A stretch of 64,000 nucleotides of DNA, taken from positions 372,001 through 436,000 of the forward strand of contig NW_027475140.1 in the NCBI RefSeq assembly GCF_051020985.1, read 5' to 3'. The DNA is from Nomia melanderi (Eukaryota; Arthropoda; Insecta; Hymenoptera; Halictidae). The first letter of the stretch is position 1, and the number at the start of each line of letters is the position of its first letter. The translations under genes and the position numbers were made by a program. This document shows positions 39,046 through 52,508 of this stretch, in pieces. The notes under the pieces are model-generated. The model was given only the letters and a program-made list of their open reading frames with translations. It was not told the DNA's origin and did not search any database.

Positions 39046-41639
39046 ATGAGACTGTGGTTTTCTCGGCCCCTGGTGGTCCGAGGTCGTTCCCGCTGCACAG
39101 ATTCATGCGCCAGGGCCTCCTACAGACAATGCACTTTGATTTATTGCGCTATCTGTAATAGCACCCGAGATATCACCAGATCTATATTGGATTTTCCCCT
39201 GACCCTGAGTGTCCGGCCCCATGAGACTGTGGTTTTCTCGGCCCCTGGTGGTCCGAGGACGTTCCCGTTGCACAGATTCATGCGCAAGGGCCTCCTGCAG
39301 ATAATTCACTTTGGTTTATTGCGCTATCTGTAATAGCACCCGAGATATCACCAGATCTATATTCGATTTTCCCCTGACCCTGAGTGTCCGGCCCCATGAG
39401 ACGGTGGTTTTCTCGGCCCCTGGTGGTCCTAGGTCGTTCCCGCTGCACAGATGCATGCGCCAGGGCCTCCTGCAGATAATTCCCTTTGGCTTATTGCGCT
39501 ATCTCTAATAGCGCCCGAGATATCACCAGATATATATTGGATTTTTCCCTGACCCTGAGTGTCCGGCCCCATGAGACTGCGGTTTTCTCGGCCCCTGGTG
39601 GTCCGAGGTCGTTCCCGCTGCACACATTCATGCGCCAGGGCCTCCTACAGACAATGCACTTTGATTTATTGCTCTATCTGTAATAGCACCCGAGATATCA
39701 CCAGATATATATTGGATTTTCCCCTGACCCTGAGTGACCGGCCCCATGAGACTGTGGTTTTCTCGGCAGCTGGTGGTCCGAGGTCGTTCCCGCTGCACAG
39801 ATTCATGCGCCAGGGCCTCCTACAGACAATGCACTTTGATTTATTGCGCTATCTGTAATAGCACCCGAGATATCACCAGATATATATTGGATTTTTCCCT
39901 GACCCTGAGTGTCCGGCCCCATGAGACGGTGGATGTCTCGGCCCCTGATGGTCCGAGATCCTTCCCGCTGCACAGATTCATGCGCCAGGGCCTCCTGCAG
40001 ATAATTCCCTTTGGCTTATTGCGCTATCTCTAATAGCGCCCGAGATATCACCAGATATATATTGGATTTTTCCCTGACCCTGAGTGTCCGGCCCCATGAG
40101 ACTGTGGTTTTCTCGGCCCCTGGTGGTCCGAGGTCGTTCCCGCTGCACAGATTCATGCGCCAGGGCCTCCTACAGACAATGCACTTTGATTTATTGCGCT
40201 ATCTGTTATAGCACCCGAGATATCACCAGATATATATTGGATTTTACCCTGACCCTGAGTGTCCGGCCCCATGAGACGGTCGTTGTCTCGGCCCCTGGAG
40301 GTCCGAGGACGTTCCCGCTGCACAGATTCATGCGCCAGGGCCTCCTACAGGTAATGCACTTTGATTTATTGCGCTATCTGTAATAGCACCCGAGATATCA
40401 CCAGATCTATATTGGATTTTCCACTGACCCTGAGTGTCCGGCCCCATGAGACGGTGGTTTTCTCGGTCCCTGGTGTTCCGAGGTCGTTCCCGCTGCACAG
40501 ATTCATGCACCAGGGCCTCCTACAGACAATGCACTTTGATTTATTGCGCTATCTCTAATAGCACCCGAGATATCACCAGATATATATTGGATTTTCCCCT
40601 GACCCTGAGTGTCCGGCCCCATGAGACTATGGTTTTCTCGGCCCCTGGTGGTCCGAGGTCGTTCCCGTTGCACAGATTCATGCGCCAGGGCCTCCTGCAG
40701 ATAACTCACTTCGGTTTATTGCGCTATCTCTAATAGCACCCGAGATATCACCAGATATATATTGGATTTTTCCCTGACCCTGAGTGTCCGGCCCCATGAG
40801 ACGGTGGTTTTCTCGGCCATTGGTGGTCCGCGGTCGTTCCCGCTGCACAGATTCATGCGCCAGGGCCTCCTGCAGATAATTCACTTTCGTTTATTGCGCT
40901 ATCTCTAATAGCACCCGAGACATCACCAGATATATATTGGATTTTTCCCTGACCCTGAGTGTCCGGCCCCATGAGACTGCGGTTTTCTCGGCCCCTGGTG
41001 GTCCGAGGTCGTTCCCGCTGCACACATTCATGCGCCAGGGCCTCCTACAGACAATGCACTTTGATTTATTGCTCTATCTGTAATAGCACCAGAGATATCA
41101 CCAGATATATATTGGATTTTCCCCTGACCCTGAGTGTCCGGCCCCATGAGACTGTGGTTTTCTCGGCCCCTGGTGGTCCGAGGTCGTTCCCGCTGCACAC
41201 ATTCATGCGCCAGGGCCTCCTACAGACAATGCACTTTGATTTATTGCTCTATCTGTAATAGCACCCGAGATATCACCAGATATATATTGGATTTTCCCCT
41301 GACCCTGAGTGTCCGGCCCCATGAGACTGTGGTTTTCTCGGCCCCTGGTGGTCCGAGGTCGTTCCCGCTGCACAGATTCATGCGCCAGGGCCTCCTACAG
41401 ACAATGCACTTTGATTTATTGCGCTATCTGTTATAGCACCCGAGATATCACCAGATATATATTGGATTTTAAACTGACCCTGAGCGTCCGGCCCCATGAG
41501 ACTGTGGTTTTCTCGGCCCCTGGTGGTCCGAGGTCGTTCCCGCTGCACAGATTCATGCGCCAGGGCCTCCTACAGACAATGCACTTTGATTTATTGCGCT
41601 ATCTGTTATAGCACCCGAGATATCACCAGATATATATTG
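36915..41639 (+). repeat. HOR unit C1 (27 monomers, 4,725 bp)
   Basis: First of three large tandem units. 36915-40930 matches C2 (41640-45655) with few differences. Its last four monomers (40931-41639) differ from the three that close C2 and C3. Private or ancestral states here: CCTCGTGCAG at 38417 (CCTCCTGCAG in C2 and C3) and GCACCCGAG at 39861 (GCACTCGAG in C2 and C3). Order: 12-mer copy, AGATCT pair, CCTAGG monomer, GAGTGACCGG with GCAGCTGG, GGATGTCTCGG, CTGTTATAGC, CTACAGGTAATGC, CATGCACCAGGG, ACTATGG, GGCCATTGG. Confidence 0.88.
39179..39359 (+). repeat. Paired BglII monomers (example of a recurrent landmark)
   Basis: Two consecutive monomers have AGATCT where most read AGATAT, the first also with GAGGACG, CCCGTTG and GCGCAAGGG. 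The pair recurs near 19.58, 20.81, 25.88, 27.63, 32.71, 34.46, 43.91, 48.46, 51.61, 55.11 and 58.78 kb, always with 175 bp between the two sites. It is useful for recognising paralogous blocks across the array. Confidence 0.85.
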
Positions 41640-44600
41640 GATTTTACACTGACCCTGAGTGTCCGGCCCCATGAGACGGTCGTTTTCTCGGCCCCTGGTG
41701 GTCCGAGGTCGTTCCCGCTGCACAGGTTCATGCGCCAGGGTCTCCTACAGACAATGCACTTTGATTTATTGCGCTATCTGTAATAGCACCCGAGATATCA
41801 CCACATATATATTGGATTTTTCCCTGACCCTGAATGTCCGGCCCCATGAGACTGCGGTTTTCTCGGCCCCAGGTGGTCCGAGGTCGTTCCCGCTGCACAC
41901 ATTCATGCGCCAGGGCCTCCTACAGACAATGCACTTTGATTTATTGCTCTATCTGTAATAGCACCAGAGATATCACCAGATATATATTGGATTTTCCCCT
42001 GACCCTGAGTGTCCGGCCCCATGAGACTGTGGTTTTCTCGGCCCCTGGTGGTCCGAGGTCGTTCCCGCTGCACAGATTCATGCGCCAGGGCCTCCTACAG
42101 ACAATGCACTTTGATTTATTGCGCTATCTGTAATAGCACCCGAGATATCACCAGATATATATTGGATTTTTCCCTGACCCTGAGTGTCCGGCCCCATGAG
42201 ACGGTGGATGTCTCGGCCCCTGATGGTCCGAGATCCTTCCCGCTGCACAGATTCATGCGCCAGGGCCTCCTGCAGATAATTCCCTTTGGCTTATTGCGCT
42301 ATCTCTAATAGCGCCCGAGATATCACCAGATATATATTGGATTTTTCCCTGACCCTGAATGTCCGGCCCCATGAGACTGTGGTTTTCTCGGCCCCTGGTG
42401 GTCCGAGGTCGTTCCTGCTGCACAGGTTCATGCGCCAGGGTCTCCTACAGACAATGCACTTTGATTTATTGCGCTATCTGTAATAGCACCCGAGATATCA
42501 CCACATATATATTGGATTTTTCCCTGACCCTGAATGTCCGGCCCCATGAGACTGCGGTTTTCTCGGCCCCTGGTGGTCCGAGGTCGTTCCCGCTGCACAC
42601 ATTCATGCGCCAGGGCCTCCTACAGACAATGCACTTTGATTTATTGCTCTATCTGTAATAGCACCAGAGATATCACCAGATATATATTGGATTTTCCCCT
42701 GACCCTGAGTGTCCGGCCCCATGAGACTGTGGTTTTCTCGGCCCCTGGTGGTCCGAGGTCGTTCCCGCTGCACAGATTCATGCGCCAGGGCCTCCTACAG
42801 ACAATGCACTTTGATTTATTGCGCTATCTGTAATAGCACCCGAGATATCACCAGATATATATTGGATTTTTCCCTGACCCTGAGTGTCCGGCCCCATGAG
42901 ACGGTGGATGTCTCGGCCCCTGATGGTCCGAGATCCTTCCCGCTGCACAGATTCATGCGCCAGGGCCTCCTGCAGATAATTCCCTTTGGCTTATTGCGCT
43001 ATCTCTAATAGCGCCCGAGATATCACCAGATATATATTGGATTTTTCCCTTACCCTGAGTGTCCGGCCCCATGAGACGGTGGTTTTCTCGGCCCCTGGTG
43101 GTCCTAGGTCGTTCCCGCTGCACAGATGCATGCGCCAGGGCCTCCTGCAGATAATTCCCTTTGGCTTATTGCGCTATCTCTAATAGCGCCCGAGATATCA
43201 CCAGATATATATTGGATTTTTCCCTGACCCTGAGTGTCCGGCCCCATGAGACTGCGGTTTTCTCGGCCCCTGGTGGTCCGAGGTCGTTCCCGCTGCACAC
43301 ATTCATGCGCCAGGGCCTCCTACAGACAATGCACTTTGATTTATTGCTCTATCTGTAATAGCACCCGAGATATCACCAGATATATATTGGATTTTCCCCT
43401 GACCCTGAGTGTCCGGCCCCATGAGACTGTGGTTTTCTCGGCCCCTGGTGGTCCGAGGTCGTTCCCGCTGCACAGATTCATGCGCCAGGGCCTCCTACAG
43501 ACAATGCACTTTGATTTATTGCGCTATCTGTTATAGCACCCGAGATATCACCAGATATATATTGGATTTTAAACTGACCCTGAGCGTCCGGCCCCATGAG
43601 ACTGTGGTTTTCTCGGCCCCTGGTGGTCCGAGGTCGTTCCCGCTGCACAGATTCATGCGCCAGGGCCTCCTACAGACAATGCACTTTGATTTATTGCGCT
43701 ATCTGTTATAGCACCCGAGATATCACCAGATATATATTGGATTTTACACTGACCCTGAGTGTCCGGCCCCATGAGACTGTGGTTTTCTCGGCCCCTGGTG
43801 GTCCGAGGTCGTTCCCGCTGCACAGATTCATGCGCCAGGGCCTCCTACAGACAATGCACTTTGATTTATTGCGCTATCTGTAATAGCACCCGAGATATCA
43901 CCAGATCTATATTGGATTTTCCCCTGACCCTGAGTGTCCGGCCCCATGAGACTGTGGTTTTCTCGGCCCCTGGTGGTCCGAGGACGTTCCCGTTGCACAG
44001 ATTCATGCGCAAGGGCCTCCTGCAGATAATTCACTTTGGTTTATTGCGCTATCTGTAATAGCACCCGAGATATCACCAGATCTATATTCGATTTTCCCCT
44101 GACCCTGAGTGTCCGGCCCCATGAGACGGTGGTTTTCTCGGCCCCTGGTGGTCCTAGGTCGTTCCCGCTGCACAGATGCATGCGCCAGGGCCTCCTGCAG
44201 ATAATTCCCTTTGGCTTATTGCGCTATCTCTAATAGCGCCCGAGATATCACCAGATATATATTGGATTTTTCCCTGACCCTGAGTGTCCGGCCCCATGAG
44301 ACTGCGGTTTTCTCGGCCCCTGGTGGTCCGAGGTCGTTCCCGCTGCACACATTCATGCGCCAGGGCCTCCTACAGACAATGCACTTTGATTTATTGCTCT
44401 ATCTGTAATAGCACCCGAGATATCACCAGATATATATTGGATTTTCCCCTGACCCTGAGTGACCGGCCCCATGAGACTGTGGTTTTCTCGGCAGCTGGTG
44501 GTCCGAGGTCGTTCCCGCTGCACAGATTCATGCGCCAGGGCCTCCTACAGACAATGCACTTTGATTTATTGCGCTATCTGTAATAGCACTCGAGATATCA

Positions 44601-46189
44601 CCAGATATATATTGGATTTTTCCCTGACCCTGAGTGTCCGGCCCCATGAGACGGTGGATGTCTCGGCCCCTGATGGTCCGAGATCCTTCCCGCTGCACAG
44701 ATTCATGCGCCAGGGCCTCCTGCAGATAATTCCCTTTGGCTTATTGCGCTATCTCTAATAGCGCCCGAGATATCACCAGATATATATTGGATTTTTCCCT
44801 GACCCTGAGTGTCCGGCCCCATGAGACTGTGGTTTTCTCGGCCCCTGGTGGTCCGAGGTCGTTCCCGCTGCACAGATTCATGCGCCAGGGCCTCCTACAG
44901 ACAATGCACTTTGATTTATTGCGCTATCTGTTATAGCACCCGAGATATCACCAGATATATATTGGATTTTACCCTGACCCTGAGTGTCCGGCCCCATGAG
45001 ACGGTCGTTGTCTCGGCCCCTGGAGGTCCGAGGACGTTCCCGCTGCACAGATTCATGCGCCAGGGCCTCCTACAGGTAATGCACTTTGATTTATTGCGCT
45101 ATCTGTAATAGCACCCGAGATATCACCAGATCTATATTGGATTTTCCACTGACCCTGAGTGTCCGGCCCCATGAGACGGTGGTTTTCTCGGTCCCTGGTG
45201 TTCCGAGGTCGTTCCCGCTGCACAGATTCATGCACCAGGGCCTCCTACAGACAATGCACTTTGATTTATTGCGCTATCTCTAATAGCACCCGAGATATCA
45301 CCAGATATATATTGGATTTTCCCCTGACCCTGAGTGTCCGGCCCCATGAGACTATGGTTTTCTCGGCCCCTGGTGGTCCGAGGTCGTTCCCGTTGCACAG
45401 ATTCATGCGCCAGGGCCTCCTGCAGATAACTCACTTCGGTTTATTGCGCTATCTCTAATAGCACCCGAGATATCACCAGATATATATTGGATTTTTCCCT
45501 GACCCTGAGTGTCCGGCCCCATGAGACGGTGGTTTTCTCGGCCATTGGTGGTCCGCGGTCGTTCCCGCTGCACAGATTCATGCGCCAGGGCCTCCTGCAG
45601 ATAATTCACTTTCGTTTATTGCGCTATCTCTAATAGCACCCGAGACATCACCAGATATATATTGGATTTTTCCCTTACCCTGAGTGTCCGGCCCCATGAG
45701 ACGGTGGTTTTCTCGGCCCCTGGTGGTCCTAGGTCGTTCCCGCTGCACAGATGCATGCGCCAGGGCCTCCTGCAGATAATTCCCTTTGGCTTATTGCGCT
45801 ATCTCTAATAGCGCCCGAGATATCACCAGATATATATTGGATTTTTCCCTGACCCTGAGTGTCCGGCCCCATGAGACTGCGGTTTTCTCGGCCCCTGGTG
45901 GTCCGAGGTCGTTCCCGCTGCACACATTCATGCGCCAGGGCCTCCTACAGACAATGCACTTTGATTTATTGCTCTATCTGTTATAGCACCCGAGATATCA
46001 CCAGATATATATTGGATTTTCCCCTGACCCTGAGTGACCGGCCCCATGAGACTGTGGTTTTCTCGGCAGCTGGTGGTCCGAGGTCGTTCCCGCTGCACAG
46101 ATTCATGCGCCAGGGCCTCCTACAGACAATGCACTTTGATTTATTGCGCTATCTGTAATAGCACCCGAGATATCAGCAGATATATATTG
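41640..46189 (+). repeat. HOR unit C2 (26 monomers, 4,550 bp)
   Basis: Second unit. It matches C1 over its first 23 monomers and C3 over its full length. It carries GCACTCGAG at 44587-44595, creating an XhoI site absent from C1. It ends with the CCTAGG monomer, a CACACATTC monomer ending in CTGTTATAGC, and the GAGTGACCGG/GCAGCTGG monomer. Confidence 0.9.
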
Positions 46190-49100
46190 GATTTTACACT
46201 GACCCTGAGTGTCCGGCCCCATGAGACGGTCGTTTTCTCGGCCCCTGGTGGTCCGAGGTCGTTCCCGCTGCACAGGTTCATGCGCCAGGGTCTCCTACAG
46301 ACAATGCACTTTGATTTATTGCGCTATCTGTAATAGCACCCGAGATATCACCACATATATATTGGATTTTTCCCTGACCCTGAATGTCCGGCCCCATGAG
46401 ACTGCGGTTTTCTCGGCCCCAGGTGGTCCGAGGTCGTTCCCGCTGCACACATTCATGCGCCAGGGCCTCCTACAGACAATGCACTTTGATTTATTGCTCT
46501 ATCTGTAATAGCACCAGAGATATCACCAGATATATATTGGATTTTCCCCTGACCCTGAGTGTCCGGCCCCATGAGACTGTGGTTTTCTCGGCCCCTGGTG
46601 GTCCGAGGTCGTTCCCGCTGCACAGATTCATGCGCCAGGGCCTCCTACAGACAATGCACTTTGATTTATTGCGCTATCTGTAATAGCACCCGAGATATCA
46701 CCAGATATATATTGGATTTTTCCCTGACCCTGAGTGTCCGGCCCCATGAGACGGTGGATGTCTCGGCCCCTGATGGTCCGAGATCCTTCCCGCTGCACAG
46801 ATTCATGCGCCAGGGCCTCCTGCAGATAATTCCCTTTGGCTTATTGCGCTATCTCTAATAGCGCCCGAGATATCACCAGATATATATTGGATTTTTCCCT
46901 GACCCTGAATGTCCGGCCCCATGAGACTGTGGTTTTCTCGGCCCCTGGTGGTCCGAGGTCGTTCCTGCTGCACAGGTTCATGCGCCAGGGTCTCCTACAG
47001 ACAATGCACTTTGATTTATTGCGCTATCTGTAATAGCACCCGAGATATCACCACATATATATTGGATTTTTCCCTGACCCTGAATGTCCGGCCCCATGAG
47101 ACTGCGGTTTTCTCGGCCCCTGGTGGTCCGAGGTCGTTCCCGCTGCACACATTCATGCGCCAGGGCCTCCTACAGACAATGCACTTTGATTTATTGCTCT
47201 ATCTGTAATAGCACCAGAGATATCACCAGATATATATTGGATTTTCCCCTGACCCTGAGTGTCCGGCCCCATGAGACTGTGGTTTTCTCGGCCCCTGGTG
47301 GTCCGAGGTCGTTCCCGCTGCACAGATTCATGCGCCAGGGCCTCCTACAGACAATGCACTTTGATTTATTGCGCTATCTGTAATAGCACCCGAGATATCA
47401 CCAGATATATATTGGATTTTTCCCTGACCCTGAGTGTCCGGCCCCATGAGACGGTGGATGTCTCGGCCCCTGATGGTCCGAGATCCTTCCCGCTGCACAG
47501 ATTCATGCGCCAGGGCCTCCTGCAGATAATTCCCTTTGGCTTATTGCGCTATCTCTAATAGCGCCCGAGATATCACCAGATATATATTGGATTTTTCCCT
47601 TACCCTGAGTGTCCGGCCCCATGAGACGGTGGTTTTCTCGGCCCCTGGTGGTCCTAGGTCGTTCCCGCTGCACAGATGCATGCGCCAGGGCCTCCTGCAG
47701 ATAATTCCCTTTGGCTTATTGCGCTATCTCTAATAGCGCCCGAGATATCACCAGATATATATTGGATTTTTCCCTGACCCTGAGTGTCCGGCCCCATGAG
47801 ACTGCGGTTTTCTCGGCCCCTGGTGGTCCGAGGTCGTTCCCGCTGCACACATTCATGCGCCAGGGCCTCCTACAGACAATGCACTTTGATTTATTGCTCT
47901 ATCTGTAATAGCACCCGAGATATCACCAGATATATATTGGATTTTCCCCTGACCCTGAGTGTCCGGCCCCATGAGACTGTGGTTTTCTCGGCCCCTGGTG
48001 GTCCGAGGTCGTTCCCGCTGCACAGATTCATGCGCCAGGGCCTCCTACAGACAATGCACTTTGATTTATTGCGCTATCTGTTATAGCACCCGAGATATCA
48101 CCAGATATATATTGGATTTTAAACTGACCCTGAGCGTCCGGCCCCATGAGACTGTGGTTTTCTCGGCCCCTGGTGGTCCGAGGTCGTTCCCGCTGCACAG
48201 ATTCATGCGCCAGGGCCTCCTACAGACAATGCACTTTGATTTATTGCGCTATCTGTTATAGCACCCGAGATATCACCAGATATATATTGGATTTTACACT
48301 GACCCTGAGTGTCCGGCCCCATGAGACTGTGGTTTTCTCGGCCCCTGGTGGTCCGAGGTCGTTCCCGCTGCACAGATTCATGCGCCAGGGCCTCCTACAG
48401 ACAATGCACTTTGATTTATTGCGCTATCTGTAATAGCACCCGAGATATCACCAGATCTATATTGGATTTTCCCCTGACCCTGAGTGTCCGGCCCCATGAG
48501 ACTGTGGTTTTCTCGGCCCCTGGTGGTCCGAGGACGTTCCCGTTGCACAGATTCATGCGCAAGGGCCTCCTGCAGATAATTCACTTTGGTTTATTGCGCT
48601 ATCTGTAATAGCACCCGAGATATCACCAGATCTATATTCGATTTTCCCCTGACCCTGAGTGTCCGGCCCCATGAGACGGTGGTTTTCTCGGCCCCTGGTG
48701 GTCCTAGGTCGTTCCCGCTGCACAGATGCATGCGCCAGGGCCTCCTGCAGATAATTCCCTTTGGCTTATTGCGCTATCTCTAATAGCGCCCGAGATATCA
48801 CCAGATATATATTGGATTTTTCCCTGACCCTGAGTGTCCGGCCCCATGAGACTGCGGTTTTCTCGGCCCCTGGTGGTCCGAGGTCGTTCCCGCTGCACAC
48901 ATTCATGCGCCAGGGCCTCCTACAGACAATGCACTTTGATTTATTGCTCTATCTGTAATAGCACCCGAGATATCACCAGATATATATTGGATTTTCCCCT
49001 GACCCTGAGTGACCGGCCCCATGAGACTGTGGTTTTCTCGGCAGCTGGTGGTCCGAGGTCGTTCCCGCTGCACAGATTCATGCGCCAGGGCCTCCTACAG

Positions 49101-50739
49101 ACAATGCACTTTGATTTATTGCGCTATCTGTAATAGCACTCGAGATATCACCAGATATATATTGGATTTTTCCCTGACCCTGAGTGTCCGGCCCCATGAG
49201 ACGGTGGATGTCTCGGCCCCTGATGGTCCGAGATCCTTCCCGCTGCACAGATTCATGCGCCAGGGCCTCCTGCAGATAATTCCCTTTGGCTTATTGCGCT
49301 ATCTCTAATAGCGCCCGAGATATCACCAGATATATATTGGATTTTTCCCTGACCCTGAGTGTCCGGCCCCATGAGACTGTGGTTTTCTCGGCCCCTGGTG
49401 GTCCGAGGTCGTTCCCGCTGCACAGATTCATGCGCCAGGGCCTCCTACAGACAATGCACTTTGATTTATTGCGCTATCTGTTATAGCACCCGAGATATCA
49501 CCAGATATATATTGGATTTTACCCTGACCCTGAGTGTCCGGCCCCATGAGACGGTCGTTGTCTCGGCCCCTGGAGGTCCGAGGACGTTCCCGCTGCACAG
49601 ATTCATGCGCCAGGGCCTCCTACAGGTAATGCACTTTGATTTATTGCGCTATCTGTAATAGCACCCGAGATATCACCAGATCTATATTGGATTTTCCACT
49701 GACCCTGAGTGTCCGGCCCCATGAGACGGTGGTTTTCTCGGTCCCTGGTGTTCCGAGGTCGTTCCCGCTGCACAGATTCATGCACCAGGGCCTCCTACAG
49801 ACAATGCACTTTGATTTATTGCGCTATCTCTAATAGCACCCGAGATATCACCAGATATATATTGGATTTTCCCCTGACCCTGAGTGTCCGGCCCCATGAG
49901 ACTATGGTTTTCTCGGCCCCTGGTGGTCCGAGGTCGTTCCCGTTGCACAGATTCATGCGCCAGGGCCTCCTGCAGATAACTCACTTCGGTTTATTGCGCT
50001 ATCTCTAATAGCACCCGAGATATCACCAGATATATATTGGATTTTTCCCTGACCCTGAGTGTCCGGCCCCATGAGACGGTGGTTTTCTCGGCCATTGGTG
50101 GTCCGCGGTCGTTCCCGCTGCACAGATTCATGCGCCAGGGCCTCCTGCAGATAATTCACTTTCGTTTATTGCGCTATCTCTAATAGCACCCGAGACATCA
50201 CCAGATATATATTGGATTTTTCCCTTACCCTGAGTGTCCGGCCCCATGAGACGGTGGTTTTCTCGGCCCCTGGTGGTCCTAGGTCGTTCCCGCTGCACAG
50301 ATGCATGCGCCAGGGCCTCCTGCAGATAATTCCCTTTGGCTTATTGCGCTATCTCTAATAGCGCCCGAGATATCACCAGATATATATTGGATTTTTCCCT
50401 GACCCTGAGTGTCCGGCCCCATGAGACTGCGGTTTTCTCGGCCCCTGGTGGTCCGAGGTCGTTCCCGCTGCACACATTCATGCGCCAGGGCCTCCTACAG
50501 ACAATGCACTTTGATTTATTGCTCTATCTGTTATAGCACCCGAGATATCACCAGATATATATTGGATTTTCCCCTGACCCTGAGTGACCGGCCCCATGAG
50601 ACTGTGGTTTTCTCGGCAGCTGGTGGTCCGAGGTCGTTCCCGCTGCACAGATTCATGCGCCAGGGCCTCCTACAGACAATGCACTTTGATTTATTGCGCT
50701 ATCTGTAATAGCACCCGAGATATCAGCAGATATATATTG
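46190..50739 (+). repeat. HOR unit C3 (26 monomers, 4,550 bp)
   Basis: Third unit, offset exactly 4,550 from C2. I found no mismatch to C2 in the stretches compared by eye, including every private mark (GGCCCCAGGTGG 46426, TTTAAACTGACCC 48119, ATATTCG 48636, GCACTCGAG 49137, CATGCACCAGGG 49780, GGCCATTGG 50091). The match ends where the next monomer reads TTTTTCACTGACCC rather than TTTTACACTGACCC. Confidence 0.9.
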
Positions 50740-52508
50740 GATTTTTCACTGACCCTGAGTGTCCGGCCCCATGAGACGGTCGTTTTCTCGGCCCCTGGTG
50801 GTCCGCGGTCGTTCCCGCTGCACAGATTCATGCGCCAGGGCCTCCTGCAGATAATTCACTTTGGTTTATTGCGCTATCTCTAATAGCACCCGAGATATCA
50901 CCAGATATATATTGGATTTTACCCTGACCCTGAGTGTCCGGCCCCATGAGACGGTGGTTTTCTCGGCCCCTGGTGGTCCTAGGTCGTTCCCGCTGCACAG
51001 ATGCATGCGCCAGGGCCTCCTGCAGATAATTCCCTTTGGCTTATTGCGCTATCTCTAATAGCGCCCGAGATATCACTAGATATATATTGGATTTTTCCCT
51101 GACCCTGAGTGTCCGGCCCCATGAGACTGCGGTTTTCTCGGCCCCTGGTGGTCCGAGGTCGTTCCCGCTGCACACATTCATGCGCCAGGGCCTCCTACAG
51201 ACAATGCACTTTGATTTATTGCTCTATCTGTAATAGCACCCGAGATATCACCAGATATATATTGGATTTTCCCCTGACCCTGAGTGTCCGTCCCCATGAG
51301 ACTGTGGTTTTCTCGGCCCCTGGTTGTCCGAGGTCGTTCCCGCTGCACAGATTCATGCGCCAGGGCCTCCTACAGACAATACACTTTGATTTATTGCGCT
51401 ATCTGTTATAGCACCCGAGATATCACCAGATATATATTGGATTTTACCCTGACCCTGAGTGTCCGGCCCCATGAGACTGTGGTTTTCTCGGCCCCTGGTG
51501 GTCCGAGGTCGTTCCCGCTGCACAGATTCATGCGCCAGGGCCTCCTACAGACAATGCACTTTGATTTATTGCGCTATCTGTAATAGCACCCGAGATATCA
51601 CCAGATCTATATTGGATTTTCCCCTGACCCTGAGTGTCCGGCCCCATGAGACTGTGGTTTTCTCTGCCCCTGGTGGTCCGAGGACGTTCCCGTTGCACAG
51701 ATTCATGCGCAAGGGCCTCCTGCAGATAATTCACTTTGGTTTATTGCGCAATCTGTAATAGCACCCGAGATATCACCAGATCTGTATTGGATTTTCCCCT
51801 GACCCTGAGTGTCCGGCCCCATGAGACTGTGGTTTTCTCGGCCCCTGGTGGTCCGGGGTCGTTCCCGTTGCACAGATTCATGCGCCAGGGCCTCCTGCAG
51901 ATAAATCACTTTGGTTTATTGCGCTATCTCTAATAGCACCCGAGATATCACCAGATATATATTGGATTTTTCACTGACCCTGAGCGTCCGGCCCCATGAG
52001 ACGGTCGTTTTCTCGGCCCCTGGTGGTCCGAGGTCGTTCCCGCTGCACAGGTTCATGCGCCAGGGTCTCCTACAGACAATGCACTTTGATTTATTGCGCT
52101 ATCTGTAATAGCACCCGAGATATCACCACATATATATTGGATTTTTCCCTGACCCTGAATGTCCGGCCCCATGAGACTGCGGTTTTCTCGGCCCCTGGTG
52201 GTCCGAGGTCGTTCCCGCTGCCCACATTCATGCGCCAGGGCCTCCTACAGACAATGCACTTTGATTTATTGCGCTATCTGTAATAGCACCCGAGATATCA
52301 GCAGATATATATTGGATTTTTCACTGACCCTGAGTGTCCGGCCCCATGAGACGGTCGTTTTCTCGGCCCCTGGTGGTCCGAGGTCGTTCCCGCTGCACAG
52401 ATTCATGCGCCAGGGCCTCCTGCAGATAATTCCCTTTGGCTTATTGCGCTATCTCTAATAGAGCCCGAGATATCACCAGATATATATTGGATTTTTCCCT
52501 GACCCTGA
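50740..52508 (+). repeat. Transition zone between two HOR families
   Basis: About ten monomers that continue neither HOR. 50717-50940 resembles 30417-30640 (ATCAGCAGATATA, CGTTTTCTCGG, GTCCGCGGTCG). 51459-52300 resembles 27484-28330 (an AGATCT pair, TGAGCGTCC, ATCACCACATATA with TGAATGTCC). Private changes are frequent: ATCACTAGATATA at 51074, GTCCGTCCCC at 51287, TCTCTGCCCC at 51662, GCGCAATCTG at 51747, AGATCTGTATTGG at 51780, CTGCCCACATTC at 52220, ATAGAGCCCGAG at 52459. Confidence 0.75.

Noticed and set aside
46190..50739. Treating C3 as proof of a recent biological duplication
   Set aside because: Apparent identity to C2 could also come from assembly duplication. The sequence alone cannot decide, so it is reported as an observation only.
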